Assembly: GCA_023424135.1 (NCBI GenBank)
Contig: JAFAEH010000098.1
Location: forward strand, 1-25,566
Reading direction: 5' to 3'
DNA: 25,566 bases
Origin: Actinomycetes bacterium
GTDB lineage: Bacteria; Actinomycetota; Actinomycetes; Actinomycetales; Cellulomonadaceae
Part shown: positions 7,566 through 15,602 of the stretch, piece by piece
Position numbering within the stretch: position 1 is the stretch's first letter
How the letters are laid out: each line of letters opens with the position of its first letter
The notes under the pieces: model-generated
The model's input: only the letters and a program-made list of their open reading frames with translations
Told to the model about the DNA's origin: nothing
The model's database searches: none
Translations under genes and position numbers: made by a program

Positions 7566-8510
7566 GTGCTGCGAGACCTGCGCCTGCCCCTGCCGCGGGC
7601 CGGCGTGCGCGAGCTCACGGTCGTCGAGGAGCGCATCGACGCGTGGGCCCGTGCCCGGCTGGCTCAGCTCGCGACCCACGGCCGCCACCGACGCGTCCGC
7701 GCCTGGTCGGTCGAGGCCACCGTGTTCGTGCTCAAGCAGGCGTGGGCGTGCCTGTTCGGTGCGCTCCTGCTGCTCGTCCTGCTCGCCGCCCGCCAGTGGT
7801 ACCCGGACGACGCGGCGCTCGCCCGCAACGACGCCCTGACCCTCGCGGCCGTCGCGCTGCAGGTCGCCATGCTCGCGACACGTCTGGAGACCGTGCGGGA
7901 GATGCGCGTGGTCCTGCTCTTCCACGTGGTCGGCACGGTCATGGAGCTGTTCAAGACCGACGTCGGGTCGTGGTCGTACGCCGCCGACGGCGTCCTGCGG
8001 CTCGGCGCCGTCCCCCTGTTCTCGGGGTTCATGTACGGCGCGGTCGGCTCCTACCTGGTGCGCGTGTTCCGCATCTTCGAGCTGCGCTTCGACCGCTACC
8101 CGCGCCGCTGGCTCACGGCCCTGCTCGCGACGGCCGTCTACGTCAACTTCTTCACGCACCACTGGGTCACCGACGCCCGGTGGGTGCTGCTCGCCGCCGT
8201 CGTCGCGGTCTACGGCCGCACCGTCATGCACTTCCGCGTGCACGCCGCACACCTGCGCATGCCGATCCTCGTGGCGTTCACCCTGGTCGCGACGTTCATC
8301 TGGGTGGCCGAGAACGTCGCCACCTTCGCCGGCGCGTGGCTCTACCCCTCGCAGGTCGACGGCTGGCACGTCGTCGACGGCACCAAGCTCGTCGCGTGGT
8401 TCCTGCTCATGATCATCTCGGTGGTCCTGGTCGCGTGGGTGTACCCGCCGCGCCCGCCGCAGCGCGGGCTCGTGCCGCCCGCCGGTCAGGGACGCGCGTC
8501 CGCGCGCTGA
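7566..8510 (+). CDS. DUF817 family integral membrane protein
   Basis: A 314-aa protein of unknown function with about eight hydrophobic segments, placing it in the cytoplasmic membrane. Recognisable family sequence includes ETVREMRVVLLFHVVGTVMELFKTDVGSWSY, GAVPLFSGFMYGAVGSYLVRVFRIFELRFDRYP and VNFFTHHWVTDARW. Recurring His, Asp and Arg residues within or beside the membrane segments hint at enzymatic or transport activity, but none is established. GTG at 7566 is the best start; no clear ribosome binding site or strong -10 box is seen, although TGGGAT lies 6 nt upstream. The last 25 bp overlap the 3' end of the convergent PilZ gene. Confidence 0.82.
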   Translation: MLRDLRLPLPRAGVRELTVVEERIDAWARARLAQLATHGRHRRVRAWSVEATVFVLKQAWACLFGALLLLVLLAARQWYPDDAALARNDALTLAAVALQVAMLATRLETVREMRVVLLFHVVGTVMELFKTDVGSWSYAADGVLRLGAVPLFSGFMYGAVGSYLVRVFRIFELRFDRYPRRWLTALLATAVYVNFFTHHWVTDARWVLLAAVVAVYGRTVMHFRVHAAHLRMPILVAFTLVATFIWVAENVATFAGAWLYPSQVDGWHVVDGTKLVAWFLLMIISVVLVAWVYPPRPPQRGLVPPAGQGRASAR

Positions 8511-9085
8511 CGTGCGGCCTCGCGCTGCAGCCGCAGCACGAGGCGGAACAGCTGCTCACGCGCGGGCTCCGTCAGGTCGAGCAGCTCGCAGCCGTAGCGC
8601 CACTCGTGCTGCCCCTCCTCGATGCGCAGGACGCGCGCGGTCAGGTCCACCCACCCCGACCCCGTCGGCAGCGGGAACCGGGCCACGTCGCCGCGCTGCA
8701 GGAGCCGCCGGGTCACGAACCGCACGCCGGACGCACTGACGTCGACGACCGTCACGGGCAGCGGCACCGTGCCCTCGGCCGTCTCGACCTTGCCCACGCA
8801 CTCCACCCGGTAGTACGCGCGCGCGGCCGACCGGCGCTGGTCCGGCTCCGATCGCTCGAGCACCACCAGCAGCACCGTCTCCGGCTTCAGCCCGCCGATC
8901 AGCCCGACGTAGACGCACACCCCGCGCACGGGGTCGAAGACGGTCAGACGCGCCTCGTCCCCGATGCCACGACCCTCCGGGAGCTCGTCGACGTGCACGA
9001 CGACGAGGTCGCCGGTGAAGTCCTCGACGTGCCCCTCGACCGAGCCGAACTTCGTCAGCACGCGACAGGGCGCCAGCTCGTGCAC
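8486..9085 (-). CDS. PilZ domain protein (probable c-di-GMP receptor)
   Basis: A 199-aa soluble protein. The C-terminal half is a PilZ domain with the arginine motif RRSAARAYYR (residues 84-93, containing RxxxR) and DVSASG (115-120, DxSxxG), the two elements that bind cyclic di-GMP. The N-terminal half (about 1-75) resembles the YcgR-type beta-barrel found in front of PilZ. GTG at 9083-9085 has an excellent ribosome binding site, GGAGGTGA, about 6 nt away. By family it would couple c-di-GMP to motility, surface or envelope behaviour; no partner genes lie nearby. It is downstream of, and in the same direction as, the RNase P RNA gene. Confidence 0.88.
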   Translation of the reverse strand: MHELAPCRVLTKFGSVEGHVEDFTGDLVVVHVDELPEGRGIGDEARLTVFDPVRGVCVYVGLIGGLKPETVLLVVLERSEPDQRRSAARAYYRVECVGKVETAEGTVPLPVTVVDVSASGVRFVTRRLLQRGDVARFPLPTGSGWVDLTARVLRIEEGQHEWRYGCELLDLTEPAREQLFRLVLRLQREAARQRADARP

Positions 9086-9219
9086 GGGTCACCTCCCGCC
9101 CCGGCTCGTGCGACGCGGCACGGACCGCGGGGAGGACGGGACGCACCGGGGCGCACCAGCAGGGCGCCCACCGATGTCAACGGCACGCACGGGCCGTGAC
9201 TGGAGCCCCCGACCGGGTG

Positions 9220-9619
9220 GTGCGGATGAGCCAGCCGGTACGCCGGGTTCTGTGCCGGCGCCGGGTTGCCCCTGCGCCGGTGGCGACCATCCATCTACGA
9301 CGTACGTTGCCGCACGCCTCCAGCGGCCTACCCGGGAGCTCGGGCGAGCAGCCCTCGAACGCTCCCTGTCTGGCCTTGCTCCAGGTGGGGTTTACCGAGC
9401 CGCACCGGTCACCCGGTGCGCTGGTGGTCTCTTACACCACCGTTTCACCCTTGCCCCGACCGGCCGGTCACCCGGCCGACGGGGCGGTCTTCTCTCTGTG
9501 GCACTGTCCCGCGGGTCACCCCGGGTGGGCGTTACCCACCACCCTGCCCTACGGAGCCCGGACGTTCCTCGGCAGGACCACGAGGGTCCTGACGCGGCCG
9601 CCTGGCTGACTCATCCGCG
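9220..9619 (-). ncRNA. rnpB: RNase P RNA, bacterial class A
   Basis: Catalytic RNA of RNase P, which cuts the 5' leaders of pre-tRNAs. On the minus strand the conserved blocks appear in order: GAGGAACGTCCGGGCTC (9554-9570, CR-I), GGTGAAACGGTGGTGTAAGA with ACCACCAG (about 9421-9450), the region with ACCTGGAGCAAG, and ACAGAACCCGGCGTAC (9238-9253, CR-V). The ends pair as helix P1: GGATGAGTCAGCC near the 5' end with GGCTGGCTCATCC near the 3' end. Length is about 400 nt, normal. The TAGGCT at 9626-9631 puts the transcript start at the P1 base. The exact ends are approximate by a few bases. Confidence 0.96.
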
Positions 9620-9625
9620 CCGGTC

Positions 9626-9631
9626 AGCCTA
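9626..9631 (-). promoter_or_regulatory. -10 element of rnpB promoter
   Basis: Read on the minus strand this is TAGGCT, about 7 nt upstream of the inferred 5' end of the RNase P RNA at about 9619. Confidence 0.6.
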
Positions 9632-9658
9632 CCGTCCCCGGCGTGAGACGACGCGCGC

Positions 9659-10042
9659 TCACACGTCGACGCGGTACGGCAGCGTCAGCTCGTCGCCCGC
9701 GCGGCCGCGGATGCCCCAGTGCGTGGGCGGGCTCTCGAGGAGCACGACCTCCAGGTCGTCGTCGGTCAGCCCCAGCGCGGGCGCGACGTCCTCGAAGAAC
9801 GCCGCGATCAGCGCACGTACGGCCGCAGGGCTGCGGCCCGTGAAGCACACCACCTCGACGACGAGGTACGCGGGCCCGCGCGGTGCGACGACGTCCTCGT
9901 CGTCGAGCAGGTAGAACCGGTGGAACCGCTTGTCCGCCGGGAGGCCCCACGCCCCGACGAGCGCGGTGTGGACCGCGTCGGACACCTCCGCCCGGCGCGC
10001 CGCCCACGCGGAGCGCCGCCCGTGGATCTTCACCTGTGCCAC
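9659..10042 (-). CDS. Tautomerase family protein (Tautomerase_2 type)
   Basis: A 127-aa soluble protein of the 4-oxalocrotonate tautomerase/MIF superfamily, long form. The N-terminus MAQVKIHGRR, the KRFHRFYLLDDEDV segment, the LIAAFFEDV helix and the C-terminal THWGIRGRAGDELTLPYRVDV are typical. Position 2 is Ala rather than the catalytic Pro1 of classical tautomerases, which is common in this subfamily and leaves the substrate unknown. GTG at 10040-10042 starts the conserved region, with GGGGTGA just upstream. It is divergent from the enoyl-CoA hydratase gene by 83 bp. Confidence 0.88.
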   Translation of the reverse strand: MAQVKIHGRRSAWAARRAEVSDAVHTALVGAWGLPADKRFHRFYLLDDEDVVAPRGPAYLVVEVVCFTGRSPAAVRALIAAFFEDVAPALGLTDDDLEVVLLESPPTHWGIRGRAGDELTLPYRVDV

Positions 10043-10125
10043 GCTTCACCCCTCGCACCGTCGCGAGCCGCCCTCCGGCCGCGTCGGCTGCGCACGGTAC
10101 CCGTCGCCGCACCGAGGAGGCCCGC

Positions 10126-10899
10126 ATGTCCGCCCCCGTCACGCTCGAGGTCACGGACGGCCTCGCCCGGATCACCCTGGACCGCCCCGAGCGTCTCAAC
10201 GCGTTCGACGCCGCCGCGGCGCACGCGTGGGCGTCGGTCGCCACCGAGGCGGTGTCGCGCGACGACGTGGGCGCGGTGCTGATCGGTGGCACCGGGCCGG
10301 CTTTCTGCGCGGGCGGCGACGTGCGCGCGATGGCCGAGCTGGACTCCGCGGCGGACGTGACGCACCTGGCCCACGTCATCCACTCCGGGATCCTCGCGCT
10401 GACGTCCTCGTCCCTGCCGGTGGTCGTCGCCGCGCACGGGACGACCGCGGGCGGCGGGCTCGGCATCCTGCTGACCGGTGACTACGCGGTGGCGGGCGCC
10501 GGATCACGGATCGGCAGCCTCTACGCGAGCATGGGACTGACGCCGGACCTGTCGGTGTCCGCGCAGCTCGCACGGGCGGTCGGCGAACGACGTGCGCTGC
10601 AGCTCGTGCTGCAGGAGCGGCTGCTGGACGCGCACGAGGCGCTGGCCTGGGGCCTGGTCGCCGAGGTCGTGCCCGACGACGAGGTCGCGGTCCGGGCCGA
10701 GCAGGTCGCACGCTCGTGGCTCGCGGGCGCGACGCGCGCCTACGGGCAGGCCAAGCGGCTCGTCCGGGACGCGGCGGCCCGCACGTTCGCGGCGCAGCTC
10801 GACGAGGAGGCGCGCAGCATCGGGGCCGCGTACGACACACCCGAGGCACGCGAGCGGGTCGCCGCGTTCGTCGCGCGCAGCGGGACGGCGGGCCGCTGA
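10126..10899 (+). CDS. Enoyl-CoA hydratase/isomerase family protein, isomerase-like active site
   Basis: A 257-aa crotonase-fold protein. Oxyanion-hole segments are PAFCAGGDVRAM (residues 59-70) and AAHGTTAGGGLGILLTGD (about 102-119). The two catalytic glutamates of true hydratases appear to be replaced by Gly113 and Tyr133, whereas GLTPD has Asp141 where PaaG-type isomerases place their catalytic aspartate. A double-bond isomerase role, or another crotonase activity, is therefore more likely than simple hydration; this is inferred by eye alignment. The ATG at 10126 has GAGGAGG 5 nt upstream. yaaA follows after 27 bp but has its own -10 box. Confidence 0.88.
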   Translation: MSAPVTLEVTDGLARITLDRPERLNAFDAAAAHAWASVATEAVSRDDVGAVLIGGTGPAFCAGGDVRAMAELDSAADVTHLAHVIHSGILALTSSSLPVVVAAHGTTAGGGLGILLTGDYAVAGAGSRIGSLYASMGLTPDLSVSAQLARAVGERRALQLVLQERLLDAHEALAWGLVAEVVPDDEVAVRAEQVARSWLAGATRAYGQAKRLVRDAAARTFAAQLDEEARSIGAAYDTPEARERVAAFVARSGTAGR

Positions 10900-10914
10900 G
10901 GCGCGCCTGCCACG

Positions 10915-10920
10915 TACCCT
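10915..10920 (+). promoter_or_regulatory. -10 element of a leaderless yaaA promoter
   Basis: TACCCT lies 6 nt before the GTG start at 10927; no ribosome binding site lies in between. Confidence 0.45.
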
Positions 10921-10926
10921 CGTGCG

Positions 10927-11709
10927 GTGCTCGTGCTGCTGCCGCCCTCGGAGGGCAAGACGCCCGCGCCCGCGGGGACCGCCCCGCTCGACCTGGACGC
11001 CCTCGCACACCCCGGGCTGACGCCGGTGCGCGCGGCGGTGCTCGACGCGCTGGCCGCGGCCAGCGCACGTCCCGACGCGCACGACGTGCTCGGCGTCCCG
11101 CCGGGTCTGGCGGACGAGGTCGCGCGCAACGTGACCCTGCGTGCGGCACCGGCCGCGCGTGCGTCGCGGGTGTACTCGGGCGTGCTCTACGCGGCAGCCG
11201 GTCTCGACGACCTGACACCGGCGGCGCGGGCCCGGGCGGTCGCCTCGGTGCGCGTCGTCTCGGCGCTGTGGGGCGTGCTGACGGTCGACGACGTGGTGCC
11301 CGCGTACCGCCTGTCGATGGGCGTGGACCTGCCCGGCATCGGTCCGCTCGCCGCCGCGTGGCGTGCTCCGCTCGGTGCCGAGCTGGCCGCGACGGCCGAC
11401 GACGCGCTGGTCGTCGACTGCCGGTCGGCCGCCTACCGGGCGGCGTGGGCTCCCCCGGCGGGCGCACGGTGGGTGGACGTGCGCGTGCTGCGTGAGCTCG
11501 ACGGGCGTCGCTCGGTGGTCTCGCACCACGCCAAGCACACGCGCGGCGTCCTGACGCGCCACCTGGTGACGCGCCGCGGACGCGCCCCGCGGGACGCCGA
11601 GGAGCTCGCGCACGTCGCGAGCGCGCTGGTCGGCGGCGCGCTGCACGCGGTCGAGCTGGGTCCGGTACCGCGGCGCGGGGCACGCACGCTCGACCTCGTC
11701 GTGACCTGA
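10927..11709 (+). CDS. yaaA: YaaA/DUF328 peroxide stress protein
   Basis: A 260-aa cytosolic protein of the YaaA family, whose E. coli member lowers intracellular free iron and protects DNA during hydrogen peroxide stress and belongs to a DNA-binding helix-hairpin-helix superfamily. Signature segments are LLPPSEGKT at the N-terminus, ARASRVYSGVLYAA, VVSALWGVLTVDDVVPAYRLSMG and VVDCRSAAYRAAW. GTG at 10927 begins the conserved VLVLLPPSEGK. It is convergent with the histidine phosphatase, with only a weak inverted repeat (ACCCCG 11709-11714 / CGGGGT 11732-11737) between them. Confidence 0.93.
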   Translation: MLVLLPPSEGKTPAPAGTAPLDLDALAHPGLTPVRAAVLDALAAASARPDAHDVLGVPPGLADEVARNVTLRAAPAARASRVYSGVLYAAAGLDDLTPAARARAVASVRVVSALWGVLTVDDVVPAYRLSMGVDLPGIGPLAAAWRAPLGAELAATADDALVVDCRSAAYRAAWAPPAGARWVDVRVLRELDGRRSVVSHHAKHTRGVLTRHLVTRRGRAPRDAEELAHVASALVGGALHAVELGPVPRRGARTLDLVVT

Positions 11710-11749
11710 CCCCGCCTGCACGGTCACGCGACGGGGTGTCGGCGAGAGC

Positions 11750-12523
11750 TCAGCCGCGTGACCACCCCTCGCTGGGGGCACCGGCGACGGCGATCTCGTC
11801 ACGCCCGTCGGCGAAGAGCCGCACGATGCTCACGGACGCGGGCGCGACGCGCAGCCGGCTCCACGTGCCCGGGTCGGCGCCCATCGTGACGCCCAGCGCG
11901 GCGCGGATCGCGACGGCGTGCGACACGACGACGACCGTGCGGTCCCCGCCGCCGGCGCGCAGCGCGTCGAGGCCCGCGCGCAGGCGGACGCCGACGTCCT
12001 CGATGGACTCACCGCCCGGCGGGCGCACGCGCCCGTCGGTGTGCCACGGCTCGAGCTGCCCGGGCCAGCGTTCCTCGATCTGCTCGGACGTCAGGCCCTG
12101 CCACCGGCCGAAGTCCGCCTCCTGGAACGCCGCGTCGGTGCGCACCGGCAGGCCGAGGCGTGCGGCGACGACCGCGGCCGTCTCCTGCGTGCGGACCATG
12201 GGTGAGGCGACGACCTCGGCCGGGAACGGGATGTCGCCCCACAGGTCCCGACCGATGCGCTCGACGAGGGCGGCGGCCGCGGCGGCCTGCGCGCGGCCGT
12301 GCTCGTCTAGCGGCGGGCCGGGCTCCGAGGAGCCCGAGTACCCGCGCGAGACCGTCATGGTGGTCTGCCCGTGGCGCACCAGGACGACGGTCACCGGCTC
12401 GTCGTCGTCGAACCGCGGTGAGGCGCCGGACGGGCGCGCGCGACGCGCCCGGGCGGGTGGCACGGCGCTCGTGCCGGAACCGGTCGGGTCGGACGCGTCG
12501 GGGGCGAGCGGGTCGGTGGTCAC
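11750..12523 (-). CDS. Histidine phosphatase (phosphoglycerate mutase-like), RNase H domain absent
   Basis: A 257-aa soluble phosphatase of the histidine phosphatase superfamily. Catalytic LVRHGQT (Arg50, His51), SPMVRTQETA with the acid Glu, FGRWQGLT and VVSHAVAIRA (second His) are all present, so it should be active. Residues 1-43 are low-complexity and Pro/Ala/Arg-rich. The sequence from FDDDEPVTVVLVRHG onward is that of the CobC half of actinobacterial bifunctional RNase H/acid phosphatases (M. tuberculosis Rv2228c), which also sit next to the zinc-ribbon and Nif3 genes. Here the RNase HI half is missing: only 105 bp separate this gene from the zinc-ribbon gene. GTG at 12523 is the best start. 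The substrate is unknown. Confidence 0.9.
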   Translation of the reverse strand: MTTDPLAPDASDPTGSGTSAVPPARARRARPSGASPRFDDDEPVTVVLVRHGQTTMTVSRGYSGSSEPGPPLDEHGRAQAAAAAALVERIGRDLWGDIPFPAEVVASPMVRTQETAAVVAARLGLPVRTDAAFQEADFGRWQGLTSEQIEERWPGQLEPWHTDGRVRPPGGESIEDVGVRLRAGLDALRAGGGDRTVVVVSHAVAIRAALGVTMGADPGTWSRLRVAPASVSIVRLFADGRDEIAVAGAPSEGWSRG

Positions 12524-12588
12524 CCGGTCAGTCTCGACGCCCGGGCGCGCCAGGGCCAGCGGCGGTGGTCCCGGGGGCGCGGGTGCGC

Positions 12589-12611
12589 GTCGTCCCGCGT
12601 CGCGGGACGAC
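12589..12611 (-). terminator. Hairpin after the adh-Nif3-zinc ribbon operon
   Basis: GTCGTCCCGC / GCGGGACGAC is a perfect 10-bp stem with a 3-nt loop, starting 18 nt beyond the zinc-ribbon stop codon on the transcribed strand. It lacks a T-tract, as is common in high-GC Actinobacteria. It probably separates this operon from the phosphatase gene. Confidence 0.65.
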
Positions 12612-12628
12612 CGCCCCGCACGCTCCGG

Positions 12629-13366
12629 TCAGCCGTCGGCGCCGCGCACGAGGATCCGCCCGCACTCCTCGCAGCGCACGACCGCGTCCGCGGGGCGGGC
12701 CCGGATCTGCTCGAGGTCGAGCGGGTTGAGCTCGAGACGGCAGCCCTCGCAGCGGTTGCCGCGCAGCGGCGCAGCACCGCGCCCGCCGAGCTGCCCGCGC
12801 AGCCGCTCGTACAGCGCGACGAGCCCCGCGTCGAGCCCGTCGGCGGACCGCTCGCGCTCCGCGCGCACCTGCTGCGCCTCGGTGTCCACCTCGGCGTAGC
12901 CGGCGTCACGCTCGGCGACGACGGCGTCCCGGTCGGCGACCAGCGCGGCGTGTGCCTGCTCCAGGCCCGCGAGCGCCTCCTCGTGCGCCTCGAGCCTCTC
13001 CATGACCTCGAGCTCGACGTCCTCCAGGTGCGACTGACGCGTCGCGAGGCTCGCGAGCTCGCTCGTGAGTGCCTGCGCGTCCTTCGCCGAGACCTGGCCG
13101 CCGTCGAGGCGGGCCTGGTCGCGGGCGGCCCGGTCGCGGACCTGCTGCACGTCGGCCTCGGCCTTCGCGAGCTCGGTGCGCAGGTCGGACGCCGCTGTGC
13201 GGGACGTGACGAGCGCCGTGTCGAGGTCCGCGAGCTGTGCGTCGAGCTCGGTGAGCCGCGCGAGCGCCGGCAGCGTGCGCCGCTTGTGCGCGAGCTGCGC
13301 GAGGCGCGTGTCGAGGTCCTGGACGTCGAGAAGTCGACGCTGGTCGGCGGCGGGAGCGCTGCTCAC
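12629..13366 (-). CDS. Coiled-coil protein with C4 zinc ribbon
   Basis: A 245-aa protein: residues about 10-195 are a long heptad-rich coiled coil (many Leu, Glu, Ala and Arg), and the C-terminus holds a four-cysteine zinc ribbon, CEGC about 25 residues before CEEC (RCEGCRLELNPLDLEQ ... VVRCEECGRILVR). This is the C4-type zinc ribbon family (HP0958/CT398-like). Homologues sit beside Nif3 in many Actinobacteria (Rv2229c in M. tuberculosis). Function is unsettled; nucleic-acid or protein bridging is suggested for distant homologues. GTG at 13364-13366 overlaps the stop of the Nif3 gene as GTGA and has AAGGAA upstream. The open frame upstream is inside the Nif3 gene. Confidence 0.9.
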   Translation of the reverse strand: MSSAPAADQRRLLDVQDLDTRLAQLAHKRRTLPALARLTELDAQLADLDTALVTSRTAASDLRTELAKAEADVQQVRDRAARDQARLDGGQVSAKDAQALTSELASLATRQSHLEDVELEVMERLEAHEEALAGLEQAHAALVADRDAVVAERDAGYAEVDTEAQQVRAERERSADGLDAGLVALYERLRGQLGGRGAAPLRGNRCEGCRLELNPLDLEQIRARPADAVVRCEECGRILVRGADG

Positions 13367-14550
13367 GTGGTTCCTTCCGGCTGGGCCGTCTGCGGCACGT
13401 GACCCGTCCACGGGTCGGTGCGACGCGTGCTGACGCGGACCTCCACCGTAGTGCCCGCGGCGGCCAGGTCGGCACGCAGCTCGTCCGCGGCGCGCGGCAG
13501 CCACACCCACTCGGACGCCGAGTGGGCGAGGTCGACGAGCGCGGGGCGCGGCGGTCCGCCCGCGGCGTCGAACGCGGCGCGCTCCTGCTGCTCGGACGCA
13601 GGGTGGTGGCGCAGGTCGGCGGTCACGTACGCGTCCACGTCGGCCGCGCGCACGGCGTCGAACAGCGAGTCCCCCGACCCGCCGAGCACGGCGACGCGCC
13701 GGACGGTCATGCCGGGGTCCCCCGCCCAGCGCACACCCTGAGCCGTCGCCGGGACCACGCGCGCGACCGCGGCCGCGAAGTCGGCGAGCGCGACGGGGGT
13801 CGGCAGCGTCCCGACGCGCCCGAGCCCGGTGTCGCCCGGCAGCGCGACGAGCTCGAGGACGTCGAACGCGGGCTCCTCGTAGGGGTGCGCGGCGCGCATC
13901 GCGGCGACGACACGGGCGCGCAGGTGCCGGGGGGCGACCATCTCGACGCGCGCCTCCGCGACGTGCTCACGGCGGCCCACCGCACCCACCGCGGGCGTCG
14001 AGCCGTCGAGCGGCGTGAACGTCCCCCGGCCCGTCGTCGTCCACGCGCACCGCTCGTAGCGCCCCACGTGCCCCGCGCCCGCGGCCGCGAGGGCGTCGAC
14101 GAGGGCCTCGGCGTCGTCGACGGGGACCATGACGACGTGCTTGTCGAGCGCGGGGGCGTCGGCAGGCACCAGCGGCACGGTGTCGACGAGTCCGATGACG
14201 TCCGCGAGCGCGGCGGCGACCCCGCCGTGCGCGGCGTCGGCGTTGGTGTGCGCGGTGTACAGCGCGCACCCGGCGCGCACGAGCCGGTGCACGAGCGCCC
14301 CCTTGTACGTCGTGGCCGCGACCGAGTGGACGGGCCGCAGCAGCAGCGGGTGGTGCGTGACCAGCAGGTCGGCGTCCCACTGCTCGGCCTCGGCGACGAC
14401 GTCGGCGACGGGGTCGACCGCGAGCAGGACGCGTCGCACGGGCGCGGCCGGGTCGCCGACGGTCAGCCCGACACGGTCCCACGGCTCGGCGGTCCGTGGC
14501 GGGTAGCGCCGTTCGAGGGCGGCGAGGACGTCGGCCAGGCTCGCCGTCAC
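13363..14550 (-). CDS. Nif3-like dinuclear metal centre protein
   Basis: A 395-aa protein of the Nif3/YbgI (GTP cyclohydrolase I type 2-like) family, in the longer version carrying a middle domain. Metal-binding residues are visible: LLVTHHPLLL (His66, His67), YTAHTNADAAHGG (His101, Asp105), and C-terminal ADLRHHPASEQQ and DLAHSASEWVWL. These enclose a ring-shaped hexamer metal site in known structures; the cellular role is unclear. GTG at 14550 begins the conserved N-terminus (ASLADVLAALERRYPPRTAEPWDRVGL). It overlaps the adh stop by GTGA and the zinc-ribbon start by GTGA, so it is the middle of a tightly coupled three-gene unit. Confidence 0.93.
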   Translation of the reverse strand: MTASLADVLAALERRYPPRTAEPWDRVGLTVGDPAAPVRRVLLAVDPVADVVAEAEQWDADLLVTHHPLLLRPVHSVAATTYKGALVHRLVRAGCALYTAHTNADAAHGGVAAALADVIGLVDTVPLVPADAPALDKHVVMVPVDDAEALVDALAAAGAGHVGRYERCAWTTTGRGTFTPLDGSTPAVGAVGRREHVAEARVEMVAPRHLRARVVAAMRAAHPYEEPAFDVLELVALPGDTGLGRVGTLPTPVALADFAAAVARVVPATAQGVRWAGDPGMTVRRVAVLGGSGDSLFDAVRAADVDAYVTADLRHHPASEQQERAAFDAAGGPPRPALVDLAHSASEWVWLPRAADELRADLAAAGTTVEVRVSTRRTDPWTGHVPQTAQPEGTT

Positions 14551-15596
14551 GGCAGGACCAGGGCCTTGGTGCAGGTGCGCCCGTCCATCGCCCGGTAGGC
14601 GTCGGCGATGTCGTCGAGCGCGAACGTCGCGTCGAAGACCAGTCCGGGCTCGATCGTCCCGGCCCACACGTCGGGCAGCAGGCCCTCGATGTAGCCGCGC
14701 ACGGGTGCGACCCCGCCGACGACACCCTTGTTCGTGGAGAACATCGTCTGCACGGGCAGCTCGGGGCCACCCGCGGGCACGCCGACGAACCCGACGCGGC
14801 CCCCGGGTCGCACGGTCGCCAGGGCCTGCGCCATCGACTCCTTGGTGCCGACGCACTCGAGCACCCCGTCGGGGCCGACGCCGCCGAGCAGGTCGACGAC
14901 GGCTGCGGCGCCCTCGTCGCCCCGCTCCTCGACGACGTCGGTGGCGCCGAAGCGTCGCGCGAGCGCCTGCCGCACCGGGTTGCGGGACATCGCGACGATC
15001 CGCTCGGCGCCGAGCCGGCGGGCCGCGATCACCCCGCACAGGCCGACCGCACCGTCGCCGACGACCGCGACCGTCGAACCGGCGCGCACCCCCGCGGACA
15101 GTGCCGCGTGGTGCCCCGTGCCGAGCACGTCGGTGAGGGTCAGCACGTGCGGCAGCAGCGCGGTGTCGGGGTGCTCGGGGGTCACGACGAGCGTGCCGTC
15201 GGCGAGCGGGACGCGCACGTACTCCCCCTGGCCCGCGTCGGACGGGATGCCGTCGTGGTCGGGCGATCCCCACCACGCGACCTGCTCGCACGACGTATGC
15301 ACACCGGCCCGGCAGTGCACGCACGTGTTGTCGGCGATGGAGAAGGGGGCGACGACGAAGTCGCCGGGCGCCACGAGGCGCACGTCGGCCCCGACCTCCT
15401 CGACCACGCCGACGAACTCGTGGCCGATCCGGTGCGGCTCGCGGGTGGGCCGCACCCCGCGGTACGCCCACAGGTCGGAGCCGCACACGCACGTCGCGAC
15501 GACACGCACGACGGCGTCGGTGGGTCGCTGGATCACGGGGTCCGGCACCTGCTCGACGCGCACGTCGCCGGGGCCGTGGATGAGGGTCGCTCGCAC
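14547..15596 (-). CDS. Zinc-dependent alcohol dehydrogenase family protein
   Basis: A 349-aa medium-chain dehydrogenase. Catalytic zinc residues are Cys38 (CVCGSDLW) and the His59-Glu60 pair of GHEFVGVVEEVG. The structural zinc lobe shows Cys92, Cys95 and Cys103 (NTCVHCRAGVHTSC), three of the usual four cysteines, as in a common actinobacterial subfamily. The Rossmann motif is VAVVGDGAVGLCGVIAARRLGAERIVAMSR; Ser-Arg after the second strand suggests NADP(H), an inference. Substrate unknown. GTG at 15594-15596 is preceded at 6 nt by TAGGCT, so it is probably leaderless. It leads the operon with the Nif3 and zinc-ribbon genes, an uncommon partner for them. Confidence 0.92.
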   Translation of the reverse strand: MRATLIHGPGDVRVEQVPDPVIQRPTDAVVRVVATCVCGSDLWAYRGVRPTREPHRIGHEFVGVVEEVGADVRLVAPGDFVVAPFSIADNTCVHCRAGVHTSCEQVAWWGSPDHDGIPSDAGQGEYVRVPLADGTLVVTPEHPDTALLPHVLTLTDVLGTGHHAALSAGVRAGSTVAVVGDGAVGLCGVIAARRLGAERIVAMSRNPVRQALARRFGATDVVEERGDEGAAAVVDLLGGVGPDGVLECVGTKESMAQALATVRPGGRVGFVGVPAGGPELPVQTMFSTNKGVVGGVAPVRGYIEGLLPDVWAGTIEPGLVFDATFALDDIADAYRAMDGRTCTKALVLP

Positions 15597-15602
15597 GCAC
15601 CC

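Noticed and set aside
9196..9609. Open frames across 9196-9609 on the plus strand
   Set aside because: The region is the RNase P RNA gene on the minus strand; conserved RNA blocks and P1 pairing explain it.
13363..15600. Apparent 745-codon fusion reading from the adh region into Nif3
   Set aside because: The adh protein is encoded in a different frame of the same strand; the upstream half of this frame is meaningless Arg/Ala-rich sequence. The Nif3 protein starts at GTG 14550.
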